DNA of 64,000 nucleotides from an uncultured Acetobacteraceae bacterium (GCA_946476985.1 CAMKWS010000005.1:62001-126000), one strand, 5' to 3'. Shown: positions 43,756-54,164, counted from the stretch's first letter. A program made the numbers and translations. The notes: generated by a model from the letters alone, not told the origin.

Positions 43756-46700
43756 GTGAATCCTTCCCGCCTTTTCATCGAACGCCCCGTTGCAACAAGT
43801 TTATTGATGATCGCCATCATGCTCGCTGGGCTTTTAGGCTATCACTTCCTCCCTATCTCAGCACTACCGCAAGTAGAATATCCTACCATCACGGTATCTA
43901 CCTTTTACCCTGGTGCCAGCCCTGATGTGATGAGTACATCCGTCACTGCTCCGCTGGAGAGCCAATTAGGCCAAATGGCAGGGCTCGACCAAATGACATC
44001 TCAATCCTCTGGTGGGGCATCGGTCATTACCCTCCGTTTTGGATTAGACATTAAAATGGATATCGCCGAGCAAGAGGTCCAAGCGGCGATCAATAATGTC
44101 GGCTCCCTTTTGCCGAGCGACCTCCCTGCCCCGCCGATCTATGCCAAGGTAAACCCTGCCGATACTCCGGTAATGACCCTCGGCATTACCTCCCGCACAC
44201 TCCCCTTGCCGGAGGTAGAAGACTATGTGAACACACGGCTAGAACAGAAAATCAGCCAAATATCTGGGGTAGGGCTTGTCACACTTTCTGGTGGCAACCG
44301 GAAAGCTTACCGTGTGCAAATCAATGTACCAAAGCTTACCTCTTACGGGATTGCACTCGATACCATCCGCACCATTATTGGCACTGTTAATGTCAACTCT
44401 CCCACCGGCACATTCGATGGCCCCAAACATGCAACATCACTGCGAATTAATGGACAGATACAATCTGTCGAGCAATTGATGGACCAAGTCATCGCCTACC
44501 AAAATAATGGCCCTATTCGCCTCCGTGATGTTGGCCGTGCCGTAGAGGGAGCAGAAAATAGCCAGCTAGCCGCATGGGCGAATAAAACACCTGCATTAAT
44601 CCTCAATATTCAACGCCAGCCCGGCGCAAATGTGATTGCCGTAGCTGATAATGTCCGTGCCATTCTCCCCCGTCTCCAACAAGACCTCCCTCCGGGGATC
44701 GACATCATCCCTCTGACAGATCGCACAACCACCATCCGTGCCTCCGTTGATGATGTCGGTTTTGAACTTATCCTTGCCATGGTGCTGGTTGTCGGGGTGA
44801 TTTTTATCTTTCTCTGTAATATACCCGCCACCCTTATCCCGGGTCTCTCTGTCCCGCTATCGCTCATTGGCACACTTGCCGCGATGTATATGCTGGACTT
44901 CTCGCTAGATAACCTCTCCCTCATGGCGCTCACCATTGCCTCTGGCTTTGTAGTAGATGATGCCATTGTAGTGATTGAAAATATCACTCGCTTTGTCGAG
45001 GCAGGAGACAACCGCTACAATGCCGCCCTAAAAGGAGCAAAGGAGATTGGCTTTACCATTATCTCCCTTACGATCTCCCTTATCGCTGTGCTGATCCCAC
45101 TTCTCTTTATGAGCGATGTTGTTGGGCGCTTATTTCATGAATTCGCCATGACATTGGCCATAACCATTTCGCTCTCAGCAATCATCTCTATCACGCTCGT
45201 CCCCATGATGTGCGCGCGTATGCTCAGCGAAAAAACACAGAAAGCAACCTCTACTAAAGCAAGGGGCTTCTCAGCTCTTTTCGCACAAACAGTGCATCGC
45301 ATCACGGAACAGCTCATTACATCCTACGATCGTGCCCTAACGATCGTCCTGCGCCATCAGCCCCTCACACTTACAGTCGCAATTGCCAGCATTTTCATAA
45401 CGGCATTACTGGCATGGACAATCCCTAAAGGCTTCTTCCCGCCCCAAGATACAGGTGTTGTGCAGGGCATTTCTGTTATGCCAACCAATATCTCTTATGA
45501 AGGGATGAAAACGCGTCAAGCCGAACTCGGTGCCCTGCTTTTACAAGACCCAGACGTATTGAGCCTCTCCTCCTTTATTGGGATAGACGGCCAGAATATG
45601 ACGCTGAATTCCGGGCGTTTTCTCATTAATCTCAAGCCAAAAGAAGCACGCTCGGCCACTATCAATACTATTCTTGCACGCCTGAGCAATGCCGCAAACA
45701 CTCTCCCCGGTACGCGGCTTTATACCCAACCCGTGCAAGATCTCTCTTTGGAATCTTCCGTTTCAGCCATGCAATATCAATTCATGTTGGAAACGCCAGA
45801 TAGTGCTGATTTTACAACTTGGGTCCCACGTTTCTTAGATGCCTTACAGCGTGAACCATCTATTCATGATATCACATCCGACCTACAAGCAGATGGTCTT
45901 ACCGCCATGCTTACGCTCGATCGTACAAACGGCGCACGCTACTCCATTACCCCACAAACTGTTGATAACCTGCTTTATGATAGTTTTGGCCAGAGACAAG
46001 TCTCCACTATCTACACACAGGCTAACCAATATCGTGTTATTCTAGAGGCAGACCCTCAATTCCAGAAAAGCCAGAGTAGCCTCTCACAGCTTTACCTCCC
46101 AGGTATTTCCTCACAAGCTGGCGCCAGCAGCTCAGGTCCTACACGCCAGCCTACATCTGGGCTTGTGCCGTTGCTGCAAGTTACACAGCTCAGCCGCATA
46201 ACCTCTCCTCTGCTCATCACCCATTATGGACAATTCCCCGCCACGACAATCTCCTTCAACACAACACCGGGCTATGCTCTAGGAGATGCGACAAACGCCA
46301 TTGAACATATCCGCCAGAAGATCGGCCTCCCCAATAGTTTTCAAACCGCCTTCCAAGGTACAGCGGCAGCATTTAAGAATTCTTTGGGCAATGAGCTAAA
46401 TCTCATCATCGCAGCCATCGTTGCGGTTTATATCGTCCTTGGCATTTTATACGAGAGCTTTATTCACCCCCTTACCATTCTCTCCACCTTGCCATCTGCC
46501 GCTATTGGGGCATTACTCGGGTTATATGCTTTTGGGATGCCCTTAGACATCATGGGGATTATTGGCATTGTACTGCTTATTGGCATTGTCAAGAAAAACG
46601 CCATTATGATGATCGACTTCGCTTTGCAGGCAGAGCGGTCACACAATCTTCCCCCTCTTGAGGCTATACGCCAAGCTGCTCGTTTGCGCTTTCGACCTAT

Positions 46701-46941
46701 CCTCATGACAACACTTGCGGCTCTTTTTGGGGCATTACCCCTCTTGTTCAGCCATGGGACAGGAGCAGAATTACGGCGGCCTTTAGGGGTATCTATCGTA
46801 TTTGGTTTGCTGCTTTCACAGCTTCTAACACTTTTTACAACACCAGTTATCTATCTCTTCATGGACCGCTTCAATACGGCCATTCGCCAGATATTCCGCC
46901 ACCGCCATTCTGGCGTCAGCTCATCATCTGATACGCCATGA
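43756..46941 (+). CDS. RND efflux permease, MdtB-like
   Basis: This proton-driven inner-membrane pump subunit has 1061 residues with the 12-membrane-segment, two-large-periplasmic-loop plan. The paired acidic residues of the proton relay in the fourth segment are in GFVVDDAIVVIENITRF. The first segment begins RPVATSLLMIAIMLAGLLGY. The N-terminus and gene context (adaptor, B-like, C-like, NodT-like) match the MdtABC/MuxABC class, in which two different permeases form one heterotrimer. A short Ser/Gly-rich insert lies at about 782-802. The start is GTG at 43756; its ribosome site is weak. It overlaps the next gene by ATGA. Confidence 0.92.
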   Translation: MNPSRLFIERPVATSLLMIAIMLAGLLGYHFLPISALPQVEYPTITVSTFYPGASPDVMSTSVTAPLESQLGQMAGLDQMTSQSSGGASVITLRFGLDIKMDIAEQEVQAAINNVGSLLPSDLPAPPIYAKVNPADTPVMTLGITSRTLPLPEVEDYVNTRLEQKISQISGVGLVTLSGGNRKAYRVQINVPKLTSYGIALDTIRTIIGTVNVNSPTGTFDGPKHATSLRINGQIQSVEQLMDQVIAYQNNGPIRLRDVGRAVEGAENSQLAAWANKTPALILNIQRQPGANVIAVADNVRAILPRLQQDLPPGIDIIPLTDRTTTIRASVDDVGFELILAMVLVVGVIFIFLCNIPATLIPGLSVPLSLIGTLAAMYMLDFSLDNLSLMALTIASGFVVDDAIVVIENITRFVEAGDNRYNAALKGAKEIGFTIISLTISLIAVLIPLLFMSDVVGRLFHEFAMTLAITISLSAIISITLVPMMCARMLSEKTQKATSTKARGFSALFAQTVHRITEQLITSYDRALTIVLRHQPLTLTVAIASIFITALLAWTIPKGFFPPQDTGVVQGISVMPTNISYEGMKTRQAELGALLLQDPDVLSLSSFIGIDGQNMTLNSGRFLINLKPKEARSATINTILARLSNAANTLPGTRLYTQPVQDLSLESSVSAMQYQFMLETPDSADFTTWVPRFLDALQREPSIHDITSDLQADGLTAMLTLDRTNGARYSITPQTVDNLLYDSFGQRQVSTIYTQANQYRVILEADPQFQKSQSSLSQLYLPGISSQAGASSSGPTRQPTSGLVPLLQVTQLSRITSPLLITHYGQFPATTISFNTTPGYALGDATNAIEHIRQKIGLPNSFQTAFQGTAAAFKNSLGNELNLIIAAIVAVYIVLGILYESFIHPLTILSTLPSAAIGALLGLYAFGMPLDIMGIIGIVLLIGIVKKNAIMMIDFALQAERSHNLPPLEAIRQAARLRFRPILMTTLAALFGALPLLFSHGTGAELRRPLGVSIVFGLLLSQLLTLFTTPVIYLFMDRFNTAIRQIFRHRHSGVSSSSDTP

Positions 46942-49900
46942 AGCTCATTCGCCTCTTTGTCCACCGCCCAGTTGGCACAACCTTACTCAGCCTTGCTATG
47001 CTCATAGCTGGCTGCTTAGGTTACATGCGCCTACCTGTGTCTGACCTCCCTAATGTAGACTTTCCGGTAGTGATGGTCACTGCCAACCAGCCCGGGGGCT
47101 CTCCCTCCGAAATTGCTAGCACCGTAGCCGAACCGCTAGAACGCCATCTTGGGGCAATCGCCGGTATCCGGGAAATCACTTCACAATCAACCGTCAATCA
47201 AACCCGCATCCTGCTTCAATTTGACCTCTCCCGCAACATTAATAGTGCCGCAAGAGATGTTCAGGCCGCCCTCAGAGCCGCACGACAAGACCTCCCCACC
47301 AGCCTAAGAAGCGACCCCACCTACATGACGGCAAATGCGAATGGGCCGCCTATCATGGTTTTTTCGCTCACCTCATCCACGCGCACACCTCAACAACTCT
47401 ATGATTTTGCTAATAACATCCTCCTCCCCGGTTTTAGCCAGGTTGAAGGAGTAGGAAATGTAGATATCCACGGCAGCGCCCTGCCTGCTGTACGTGTTGA
47501 AATTAACCCACTAAGCCTCTTTCGCTACGGTATCGGGTTTGAGGATATTCGAGCAGCTCTTACATCGGCTAATGCACATACCCCTAAAGGGTTTATTGAA
47601 CTCCAAGGCCAGCGCCTCATCCTTGCGACCAATGACCAAGCCACAAAAGCCAGTGCTTATCGCCCACTGATCATCGCCTATCGTGATGGTCAACCAGTGC
47701 GGCTATCCGATGTCGCAGAGGTAGTTGATAGCGCAGAGGATCTCCGACAGGCGGGTTTCGTAAATGGCCAGCCAGATATTATTTGCACCATCTATCCGCA
47801 GAGCGGGGCAAATGTCATCAAAACAACCAATGCCCTTAAAGCACGCTTACCCCTCCTCCGCACCGCTCTGCCTGGCAATACACAGCTTGATCTCCAGCTC
47901 GACCGCTCCATTACCATTCGAGCCTCCCTTGCAGACACGCAAAAGACGCTCATCCTCGCTGTAGTGCTTGTCGTTTTTGTTGTGCTGGTCTTCCTGCAAG
48001 ATGCTGTGGCGGTACTCATTCCAGCAATTGTGGTTCCAATTTCCATTATTACCACTTTCGCTTTTATGAGTGTGTTGGGCTATCAGCTCGATATTATGTC
48101 GCTTATGGCCCTCACCATCGTGACGGGGTTTGTCGTAGATGACGCCATTGTAGTACTTGAGAATATCACCCGTTACCGCGAAATAGGTTACTCTCCTCAA
48201 GAAGCGGCCATACATGGCGCGGGCGAAGTAACCTTCACTGTTATCTCTATCACCGCATCGCTCATTGTCGTCTTTCTTCCCATCTTACTTATGGACGGCA
48301 TTGCAGGGCTTTTTTTCCACGAATTCGCCGTCACGATTGTGCTGGCCTTGGCGATATCCATGTTTCTTTCACTGAGCCTCACCCCCATGCTCAGCGCCCT
48401 ATTTTTAGCAAGAGCATCTCACTCCCCCAACACAGTTCGCAGCCCCTTACGCTCGCTTCTCAAAAACAGTGCTACGTACCTAGAGCAAGGTTTTGAAAAA
48501 CTAACCCACGGTTATATGCGTTCACTTCATGTCGCTATGGCCCATCCCAAATTGGTACTTCTTTCACTCCCTCTCAGTCTCTTTCTGGCAGGGTGGCTCT
48601 TTACCATTCTGCCAAAAGAACTTTTCCCTCAACAAGATGAAAGCATGATTATGGGGCGGCTCGTAGCCGACCAAGATATTTCCTTCCATGCCATACAAGA
48701 CATGACCATCAAGGTTGAAAAACGTCTCGCTCAAGATCCAGATGTTATTAGCGTTATCGGTGGGCCAGGGAAACGCTCCGCAAATGCTGTCAATCTCTTC
48801 ATCACTCTACGCCCTTTAAAAGAGCGCAAGGACGATATCTCCGTTACCATTAACAGGCTTAACCATATTTTCAGCCACCAAGCCGGTATTTCTGTTCGCT
48901 TACATCTTCCCAGTATGATCGGTGGAGGAGCACGCTCAACCGATGGCGTATATCAATACAGCCTGCAAGGCGGCTCTGCAGAGGAGCTCTATGAGTGGAC
49001 ACCCCGTGTCGTAGAGGCCCTCTCACACCTCCCCATGCTTACAGATGTCACCTCAGATGTAGAACAAAGTGGACGTGGCGTAACACTCTTTATCACTCGC
49101 GATCTCGAGGCCCGCTACGGCATTACCCCTCAACTTGCCAGTAACGCACTCTACGACGCTTTTGGCCAACGTGCTGCCTCCATCATCTACGGCCCGCTCA
49201 ACCAATATCGTGTCATTATGGAAGCAGCCCCTACCTTTTGGGAAAATCCAAGTTTTCTCCAGCAAATGCGTATTAGCGTTACAGGTGGTACAGCCAATGG
49301 AGGCTTTGCGTCTAATAATATCCGTGTTCGAGACGGAAGCACACTCTCCTCAGCCGCTCCCTCGCAAAGTCAGCTCTCCTACCAGAACTCTGTTGCTAAT
49401 GCTCTCGCTGGGGGGAAATCTGCCTCTAGCGGATCTGCGGTCACGACACACAGTGCCACCATGGTCCCTTTACCTCTTATTGGGCAGCTCAAAACAGTCA
49501 ACACGCCTCTTTCGGTGAATCATCAAGGACAATTTGTCGCAACGACCATCTCCTTCAACCTAGCGCCCGGTCAAGCGCTCGGCCCTGCTATTCAGGCTGT
49601 GCAAGGAACTCTTGTACAACTCCATCTCCCACAAGATATTCAAGGCGGCTTTGCGGGTAACGCTGCGACATTACAAAAATCTGTTAGCAAAGAACCACTC
49701 CTCATCTTAGCTGCGTTATTTACGGTCTATGTCGTGCTCGGTATTTTATATGAGAGCCTCATCCACCCACTCACCATCCTCTCAACTCTTCCTTCTGCCG
49801 GTGTCGGCGCTCTCTTGGCCACGGCACTCTTTCATCGTCCCTTCTCGCTTTTAACACTCATTGGTGTACTGCTACTCATCGGCATTGTTAAAAAAAACGC

Positions 49901-50213
49901 CATTATGTTGGTCGATTTTGCCATCCACGCGCGCCAAAAAGGCATCCCAGCCCATGAGGCTATCCTCAGCGCAAGTCACCTCCGCTTTCGCCCAATTTTA
50001 ATGACAAGCTTCGCCGCAGCCTTTGGAGCAGTTCCGCTCCTCATCGGTGGGGATTATGGCAGCGAAATGCGCCAACCACTCGGTCTCTCTATCCTTGGTG
50101 GCCTATGTCTGAGCCAGCTTCTTACTCTTTACACCACCCCCGTTGTTTATCTCTCTCTCGACCGCTTCAGCCAAGCCTTCAAAAAGATGATCTTTAGAGA
50201 AAAGCCACGCTAA
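46938..50213 (+). CDS. RND efflux permease, MdtC-like
   Basis: This second RND permease (1091 residues) has the same plan: RPVGTTLLSLAMLIAGCLGY, the proton-relay segment GFVVDDAIVVLENITRY, and the C-terminal GIVKKNAIMLVDFAIHAR. It is longer than its neighbour mainly because of a Gly/Ser/Asn-rich insert in the second periplasmic domain (about 785-838, with GGTANGGFASNN and ALAGGKSASSGSA). MdtB- and MdtC-type permeases normally assemble together, so both are likely needed. Substrates in relatives include bile salts, novobiocin and other amphiphiles; here they are unknown. ATGA overlap with the preceding gene shows coupling. Confidence 0.92.
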   Translation: MKLIRLFVHRPVGTTLLSLAMLIAGCLGYMRLPVSDLPNVDFPVVMVTANQPGGSPSEIASTVAEPLERHLGAIAGIREITSQSTVNQTRILLQFDLSRNINSAARDVQAALRAARQDLPTSLRSDPTYMTANANGPPIMVFSLTSSTRTPQQLYDFANNILLPGFSQVEGVGNVDIHGSALPAVRVEINPLSLFRYGIGFEDIRAALTSANAHTPKGFIELQGQRLILATNDQATKASAYRPLIIAYRDGQPVRLSDVAEVVDSAEDLRQAGFVNGQPDIICTIYPQSGANVIKTTNALKARLPLLRTALPGNTQLDLQLDRSITIRASLADTQKTLILAVVLVVFVVLVFLQDAVAVLIPAIVVPISIITTFAFMSVLGYQLDIMSLMALTIVTGFVVDDAIVVLENITRYREIGYSPQEAAIHGAGEVTFTVISITASLIVVFLPILLMDGIAGLFFHEFAVTIVLALAISMFLSLSLTPMLSALFLARASHSPNTVRSPLRSLLKNSATYLEQGFEKLTHGYMRSLHVAMAHPKLVLLSLPLSLFLAGWLFTILPKELFPQQDESMIMGRLVADQDISFHAIQDMTIKVEKRLAQDPDVISVIGGPGKRSANAVNLFITLRPLKERKDDISVTINRLNHIFSHQAGISVRLHLPSMIGGGARSTDGVYQYSLQGGSAEELYEWTPRVVEALSHLPMLTDVTSDVEQSGRGVTLFITRDLEARYGITPQLASNALYDAFGQRAASIIYGPLNQYRVIMEAAPTFWENPSFLQQMRISVTGGTANGGFASNNIRVRDGSTLSSAAPSQSQLSYQNSVANALAGGKSASSGSAVTTHSATMVPLPLIGQLKTVNTPLSVNHQGQFVATTISFNLAPGQALGPAIQAVQGTLVQLHLPQDIQGGFAGNAATLQKSVSKEPLLILAALFTVYVVLGILYESLIHPLTILSTLPSAGVGALLATALFHRPFSLLTLIGVLLLIGIVKKNAIMLVDFAIHARQKGIPAHEAILSASHLRFRPILMTSFAAAFGAVPLLIGGDYGSEMRQPLGLSILGGLCLSQLLTLYTTPVVYLSLDRFSQAFKKMIFREKPR

Positions 50214-50278
50214 TATTTTTACATCTCTTTAAAATCATTTAACACTACACCGACACACCCGATTGAGCCTGAATAGAT

Positions 50279-51799
50279 ATGCCCCACCCTTTCCACCATA
50301 CCCGTTCTGCTACCCTTATAACCAGCCTTATATTGTCCCTCAGCGGCTGTATGGTGGGCCCCAATTATCATCGTCCCAAAGCGATTATCTCCTCCCATTT
50401 TAAAGAAGCTCCACCGCCTGCAGGTTGGATAAAAGCAAACCCTACCCTCAGCAGCCTTCCCAAAGGTGAATGGTGGCGTATCTTCCAAGACCCCACACTC
50501 GATAAATTAGAAACCGAAGTCAGCCGCTCTAACCAAAGCCTCAAGCAATATGAGGCCCAATATCGTAAAGCACGGGCAATGATTGATTCCGTCCGTGCTA
50601 ATCTGTTCCCAACACTCAACGGAAAATTCGGCTTTAACCGCAACTCCACAGGCGGCACAACAACCAGCGGCCTCGCAGGCAGCGCTCATAGCTTTGTCTC
50701 AACCAGCAACTCATGGACAATGGGCCCAAGCGCAAGCTGGACAATTGATGTCTGGGGGATGATCCGCCGGCAGGTCCAACAGCAAGTCACAGCCTCGCAA
50801 TCCAGCGCAGCGCTTCTGGCGAATATGCGCCTCTCTTACCAGCTCGACCTTGCCGTGGATTATATGAATCTACGCTACCAGGATAGCTTGATTGACCTCT
50901 TCCAACGCAACGTAAAGCTATATCGACATAACCTCACTATCCTCACTAACCAGCTTAACGCTGGCGTGGCAGATCCTACGAGCGTGCTTCAGGCCCGTTA
51001 CCTCCTACAATCAACAGAAGCCAGCCTCGCTAACGCACATATTGCCCGTGCCCAATATGAACACGCCATAGCTGTTCTTACAGGCCACCCTCCGGCTGAT
51101 CTTGCCCTTCCCCACAGCCCATTACCTAAAACCGTACCAACCATTCCTACCTTCCTCCCCTCCGATCTCCTACAAAGGCGACCAGATATCGCTCAGGCTG
51201 AACGTGAGATGGAAAGCTATAATGCGGAGATCGGCTATGAAATTGGCGCCTTCTTCCCGCAAATCACCATCAGCGCCAGTTATGGCTATACAGGCAACCC
51301 CATCCAACATCTTATCCAACTTGCTACGCGTAGTTGGTCTCTAGGGGCTGCGGCGAGCGAAACTCTCTTTAACGGTGGGGCTCGTTCGGCAGCCGTGCGC
51401 GAAGCAGAAGCCGATTACGATAACGCTGTGGCCAATTACAGGCAGGTTGTACTCAGCGCCCTCCAAGATACAGAAGACCAGCTCTCTAACCTGCATTATC
51501 TCAGCGACCAAATGAGCTATCAAACTCAGGCCCTTAAGAGCGCACAAAACGCTGTCACCGTATCAATGAATGAATATCTAGCCGGAACACAAATCTACAC
51601 CACCATAATTTCCGCCCAGCAAACAGCGCTTCAATATGAGCAAAACTGCCTGCAAATACAGCAGCAACGCCTCAGCAGCACCATACATCTTATTGCAGAC
51701 CTTGGTGGAGGCTGGGATACAACACAACTCCCTAGCAAGGGTTCTCTCCAAAGAAACAACCCTTTCCTCCCCGGCTTTATCCAAAAAAATAAAAACTAA
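50279..51799 (+). CDS. NodT-family outer-membrane efflux lipoprotein
   Basis: This TolC-like trimeric outer-membrane channel protein has 506 residues. The signal peptide ends in a lipobox (LILSLSGC), so Cys is lipidated, followed by MVGPNYHRP, the usual NodT opening. Two outer-membrane-efflux repeats follow (WWRIFQDPTLDKLETEVSRS and the second half from RRPDIAQAEREMESYNAEIG), with long helical segments such as NAVTVSMNEYLAGTQIYTTI. It completes the RND system, so this operon needs no external TolC. It lies 65 bases after the second permease. Confidence 0.93.
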   Translation: MPHPFHHTRSATLITSLILSLSGCMVGPNYHRPKAIISSHFKEAPPPAGWIKANPTLSSLPKGEWWRIFQDPTLDKLETEVSRSNQSLKQYEAQYRKARAMIDSVRANLFPTLNGKFGFNRNSTGGTTTSGLAGSAHSFVSTSNSWTMGPSASWTIDVWGMIRRQVQQQVTASQSSAALLANMRLSYQLDLAVDYMNLRYQDSLIDLFQRNVKLYRHNLTILTNQLNAGVADPTSVLQARYLLQSTEASLANAHIARAQYEHAIAVLTGHPPADLALPHSPLPKTVPTIPTFLPSDLLQRRPDIAQAEREMESYNAEIGYEIGAFFPQITISASYGYTGNPIQHLIQLATRSWSLGAAASETLFNGGARSAAVREAEADYDNAVANYRQVVLSALQDTEDQLSNLHYLSDQMSYQTQALKSAQNAVTVSMNEYLAGTQIYTTIISAQQTALQYEQNCLQIQQQRLSSTIHLIADLGGGWDTTQLPSKGSLQRNNPFLPGFIQKNKN

Positions 51800-51819
51800 T
51801 AACCAACACACAATTTATG

Positions 51820-51853
51820 GGGGCCTTCTCCACTTCAGCCGAGAAGGCCCTCA
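51820..51853. terminator. perfect hairpin between the NodT gene and the small minus-strand ORF
   Basis: GGGCCTTCTC (51821-51830) and GAGAAGGCCC (51841-51850) pair perfectly with a ten-base loop, 21 bases after the efflux gene stop. Neither side has a proper T run, so termination would be weak or Rho-assisted; its position between converging genes is what suggests the role. Confidence 0.45.
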
Positions 51854-51885
51854 CAGCTCACAGCCAATCTCTAAAATTCCCATAT

Positions 51886-52053
51886 CTAGCAAGCTGTTTT
51901 CTTGGCTCTACAACTATTTGTATGCCCTAAGATTCCTCCCAAGAGCAGAGCCAGAGTGAGCCAGCCCCATGGATGATCTGTCACGAGCTCCTCAAGTACC
52001 TCTCTTAAAAAATGAACGACTGAGCATATAGTTCCCTTTACACGAGACTGCAT
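51886..52053 (-). CDS. candidate 55-residue single-span membrane protein
   Basis: This small frame begins MQSRVKGTICSVVHFL, continues through an amphipathic helix (REVLEELVTDHP) and ends with one hydrophobic segment (WGWLTLALLLGGILGH) and a basic tail. AAGGGGG lies about nine bases upstream of the ATG. The plan (helix, Pro-Trp, one membrane span) resembles a short DUF883/ElaB protein, as at 42023-42241, but there is no clear sequence match. It fills most of the 348-base gap 51800-52147, between the rplQ terminator and a perfect hairpin. No homology was tested, so it remains a candidate. Confidence 0.5.
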   Translation of the reverse strand: MQSRVKGTICSVVHFLREVLEELVTDHPWGWLTLALLLGGILGHTNSCRAKKTAC

Positions 52054-52088
52054 AACGTCATCCCCCTTCAGAAAAAGGCCCTCAAAAC

Positions 52089-52121
52089 AAAAAAGGGCCG
52101 ATGCCTCAGCACCGACCCTTT
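52089..52121 (-). terminator. intrinsic terminator after rplQ
   Basis: In minus-strand RNA, GGGUCGGUGC pairs with GCAUCGGCCC over ten positions with two G-U pairs and a four-base loop, then six U residues follow. The opposite strand would have two mismatches, so the direction is clear. It ends the ribosomal-protein transcript. Confidence 0.88.
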
Positions 52122-52147
52122 CTTTATTCCCCTATTGGAGAAAAAGC

Positions 52148-52564
52148 TCAAGCAGCTTCCTGACCATCAACCTGGACAGCTCCGCTATCTTTGCCTTTAG
52201 CTTCTACATCGCGCTCTACAAGCTCGATCACAGCCATGTCTGCATTATCACCATAACGCACACCAGCCTTCAGCACACGGCTATAACCACCTGCACGGTT
52301 CTCATAGCGTTTGCTCAACACAGAGAACAATTTAGCAACGATGGCATCATCACGTAGCTGAGCGAATGCCTGACGGCGTGCATGCAGCGTACCGCGCTTA
52401 CCAAGTGTGATCAGTTTCTCAACAACTGGACGAAGCTCTTTAGCTTTCGGCAGTGTTGTAGAAATCTGCTCATGCTTGATCAGCGCAACAGCCATGTTAC
52501 GGAACATGGCAGCGCGATGAGTGGAAGTGACGCCAAGTTTACGTCCGCTCAAATTATGACGCAT
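52148..52564 (-). CDS. rplQ: 50S ribosomal protein L17
   Basis: L17 lies near the exit tunnel of the 50S subunit. The 138-residue protein starts [20 protein letters not shown], the strongly conserved N-terminus, and contains [31 protein letters not shown] and [21 protein letters not shown] short acidic tail ([15 protein letters not shown]) follows the fold. Last gene of the alpha-type block rpsM-rpsK-rpoA-rplQ, 45 bases after rpoA. Confidence 0.97.
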   Translation of the reverse strand: MRHNLSGRKLGVTSTHRAAMFRNMAVALIKHEQISTTLPKAKELRPVVEKLITLGKRGTLHARRQAFAQLRDDAIVAKLFSVLSKRYENRAGGYSRVLKAGVRYGDNADMAVIELVERDVEAKGKDSGAVQVDGQEAA

Positions 52565-52609
52565 TTTATTTCCCTAATCCTTTACCCGGGACTTCACAGC
52601 CGGGGCTTC

Positions 52610-53635
52610 TTAGAATGTCTCGTCCAGGCGCCTTGCCAGATCTTCAATGCTCTCTGGCGGCCATGCAGGAACATTCATTCCCAACGACAGCCCCATACCT
52701 GTGAGCACTTCCTTGATCTCATTTAGCGACTTACGACCAAAGTTCGGAGTCCGCAACATTTCCTGCTCGCTCTTCTGCACCAGATCGCCAATATAAACAA
52801 TATTGTCGTTCTTCAAGCAGTTTGCACTACGCACGGAAAGCTCCAGCTCATCCACCTTACGTAGGAGATGACGACTGAATGGAAGATCATCCTGCGGCTC
52901 TTCATTCTGAACCGGACGTGGCTCATCAAAGTTAATAAAGAGCTGAAGCTGATCCTGCATAATCCGCGCAGCAAGAGCTAACGCATCCTCAGGAGTTACA
53001 ACCCCATTTGTTTCAACACTCAGCAGCAGCTTATCATAGTCAGTAACCTGACCAACACGGGTCGGCTCAACTTTATAAGAAACACGCTGAACTGGTGAAT
53101 AGATCGCATCCACAGGAATTAAGCCAATTGGAGCATCATCCGGACGGTTAGCTGATGCAGGAACATAGCCCTTACCAACGTTAACCGTAAATTCCATGCC
53201 CAACTTGACGTCATCATCAAGCGTACAAATCACCAGATCCGGGTTCATGATTTCAATATCATGACCTGTCTGAATCTGACCAGCTGTCACTTCCCCCGGC
53301 CCTGTCGCCGTGAGAATCATACGCTTCGGCCCTTCCCCGTGCATACGCAAAGCTAACTGCTTTACGTTCAGCACGATGTCAGTAACATCCTCACGCACTC
53401 CCGCCACAGACGAGAACTCATGCAGGACTCCATCAATCTGGATGGCCGTTACAGCAGCACCCTGAAGAGAAGAGAGAAGAATACGACGTAGGGCATTGCC
53501 CATTGTCAGACCGAAACCACGCTCAAGTGGCTCAGCGACAATAGTAGCCATACGAGAAGGAACCGGGCCAGGCTCGACTTCAAGCTTCTCCGGTTTGATG
53601 AGAGACTGCCAGTTTTTCTGGAGAACCAAGATCAT
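52610..53635 (-). CDS. rpoA: RNA polymerase alpha subunit
   Basis: Alpha dimerises to start assembly of core RNA polymerase, and its C-terminal domain contacts UP elements and activators. The N-terminal domain shows [20 protein letters not shown] and [15 protein letters not shown]; the C-terminal domain (about 255-320) shows [20 protein letters not shown] and [16 protein letters not shown], the helix-hairpin-helix DNA-contact region. Length 341 is normal. It lies between rpsK and rplQ as in most bacteria. Confidence 0.98.
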   Translation of the reverse strand: MILVLQKNWQSLIKPEKLEVEPGPVPSRMATIVAEPLERGFGLTMGNALRRILLSSLQGAAVTAIQIDGVLHEFSSVAGVREDVTDIVLNVKQLALRMHGEGPKRMILTATGPGEVTAGQIQTGHDIEIMNPDLVICTLDDDVKLGMEFTVNVGKGYVPASANRPDDAPIGLIPVDAIYSPVQRVSYKVEPTRVGQVTDYDKLLLSVETNGVVTPEDALALAARIMQDQLQLFINFDEPRPVQNEEPQDDLPFSRHLLRKVDELELSVRSANCLKNDNIVYIGDLVQKSEQEMLRTPNFGRKSLNEIKEVLTGMGLSLGMNVPAWPPESIEDLARRLDETF

Positions 53636-53771
53636 GGCCTTTCAAACAACGAAGCCCGCCAACGGTGGCGGTGCCAGGCCCGCACAATATCGTGCGGTAC
53701 GAACTCACCAAAGTCAGTCTGGCTGCACCATCCTATCGTGACAACCAGACCAACCAGATTAAATGCCCGAA

Positions 53772-54164
53772 TTAAACGCGACGACGCTTACGCGGACGGC
53801 AACCATTGTGCGGTACCGGTGTCATATCACGGATCGATGTGATCGTGAAGCCAACAGCCTGCAACGCACGCAGAGCGCTTTCACGCCCTGAACCAGGACC
53901 AGAAACTTCAATTTCTAGTGTTTCCATACCGTGTTCACGAGCTTTACGCCCTGCATCCTCTGCTGCAACCTGTGCTGCATACGGAGTAGACTTACGAGAG
54001 CCCTTAAAGCCCTGTGCCCCGGAGGAAGACCATGCAATCGCATTACCTTGAGCGTCAGCAATTGTGATCATCGTGTTGTTAAATGTCGAAAGAACATGAG
54101 CAACACCAGAGATGATGTTTTTACGCTCCTTCTTACGAATACGCGGTGCGGCAGCCTTGGCCAT
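53772..54164 (-). CDS. rpsK: 30S ribosomal protein S11
   Basis: S11 lies on the 30S platform near the Shine-Dalgarno helix. The 130-residue protein contains [39 protein letters not shown] and the C-terminal [16 protein letters not shown] signature. The Asn-Gly pair in PHNGCRP corresponds to the site of isoaspartate formation reported in E. coli S11. A 136-base gap separates it from rpoA, larger than usual here, with no evident terminator. Confidence 0.97.
   Translation of the reverse strand: MAKAAAPRIRKKERKNIISGVAHVLSTFNNTMITIADAQGNAIAWSSSGAQGFKGSRKSTPYAAQVAAEDAGRKAREHGMETLEIEVSGPGSGRESALRALQAVGFTITSIRDMTPVPHNGCRPRKRRRV

Noticed and set aside
51636-51959. 107-codon plus-strand frame overlapping the end of the NodT-type gene
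   Set aside because: Most of it overlaps conserved efflux-protein sequence in another frame, and it reads through the perfect hairpin at 51820-51853.
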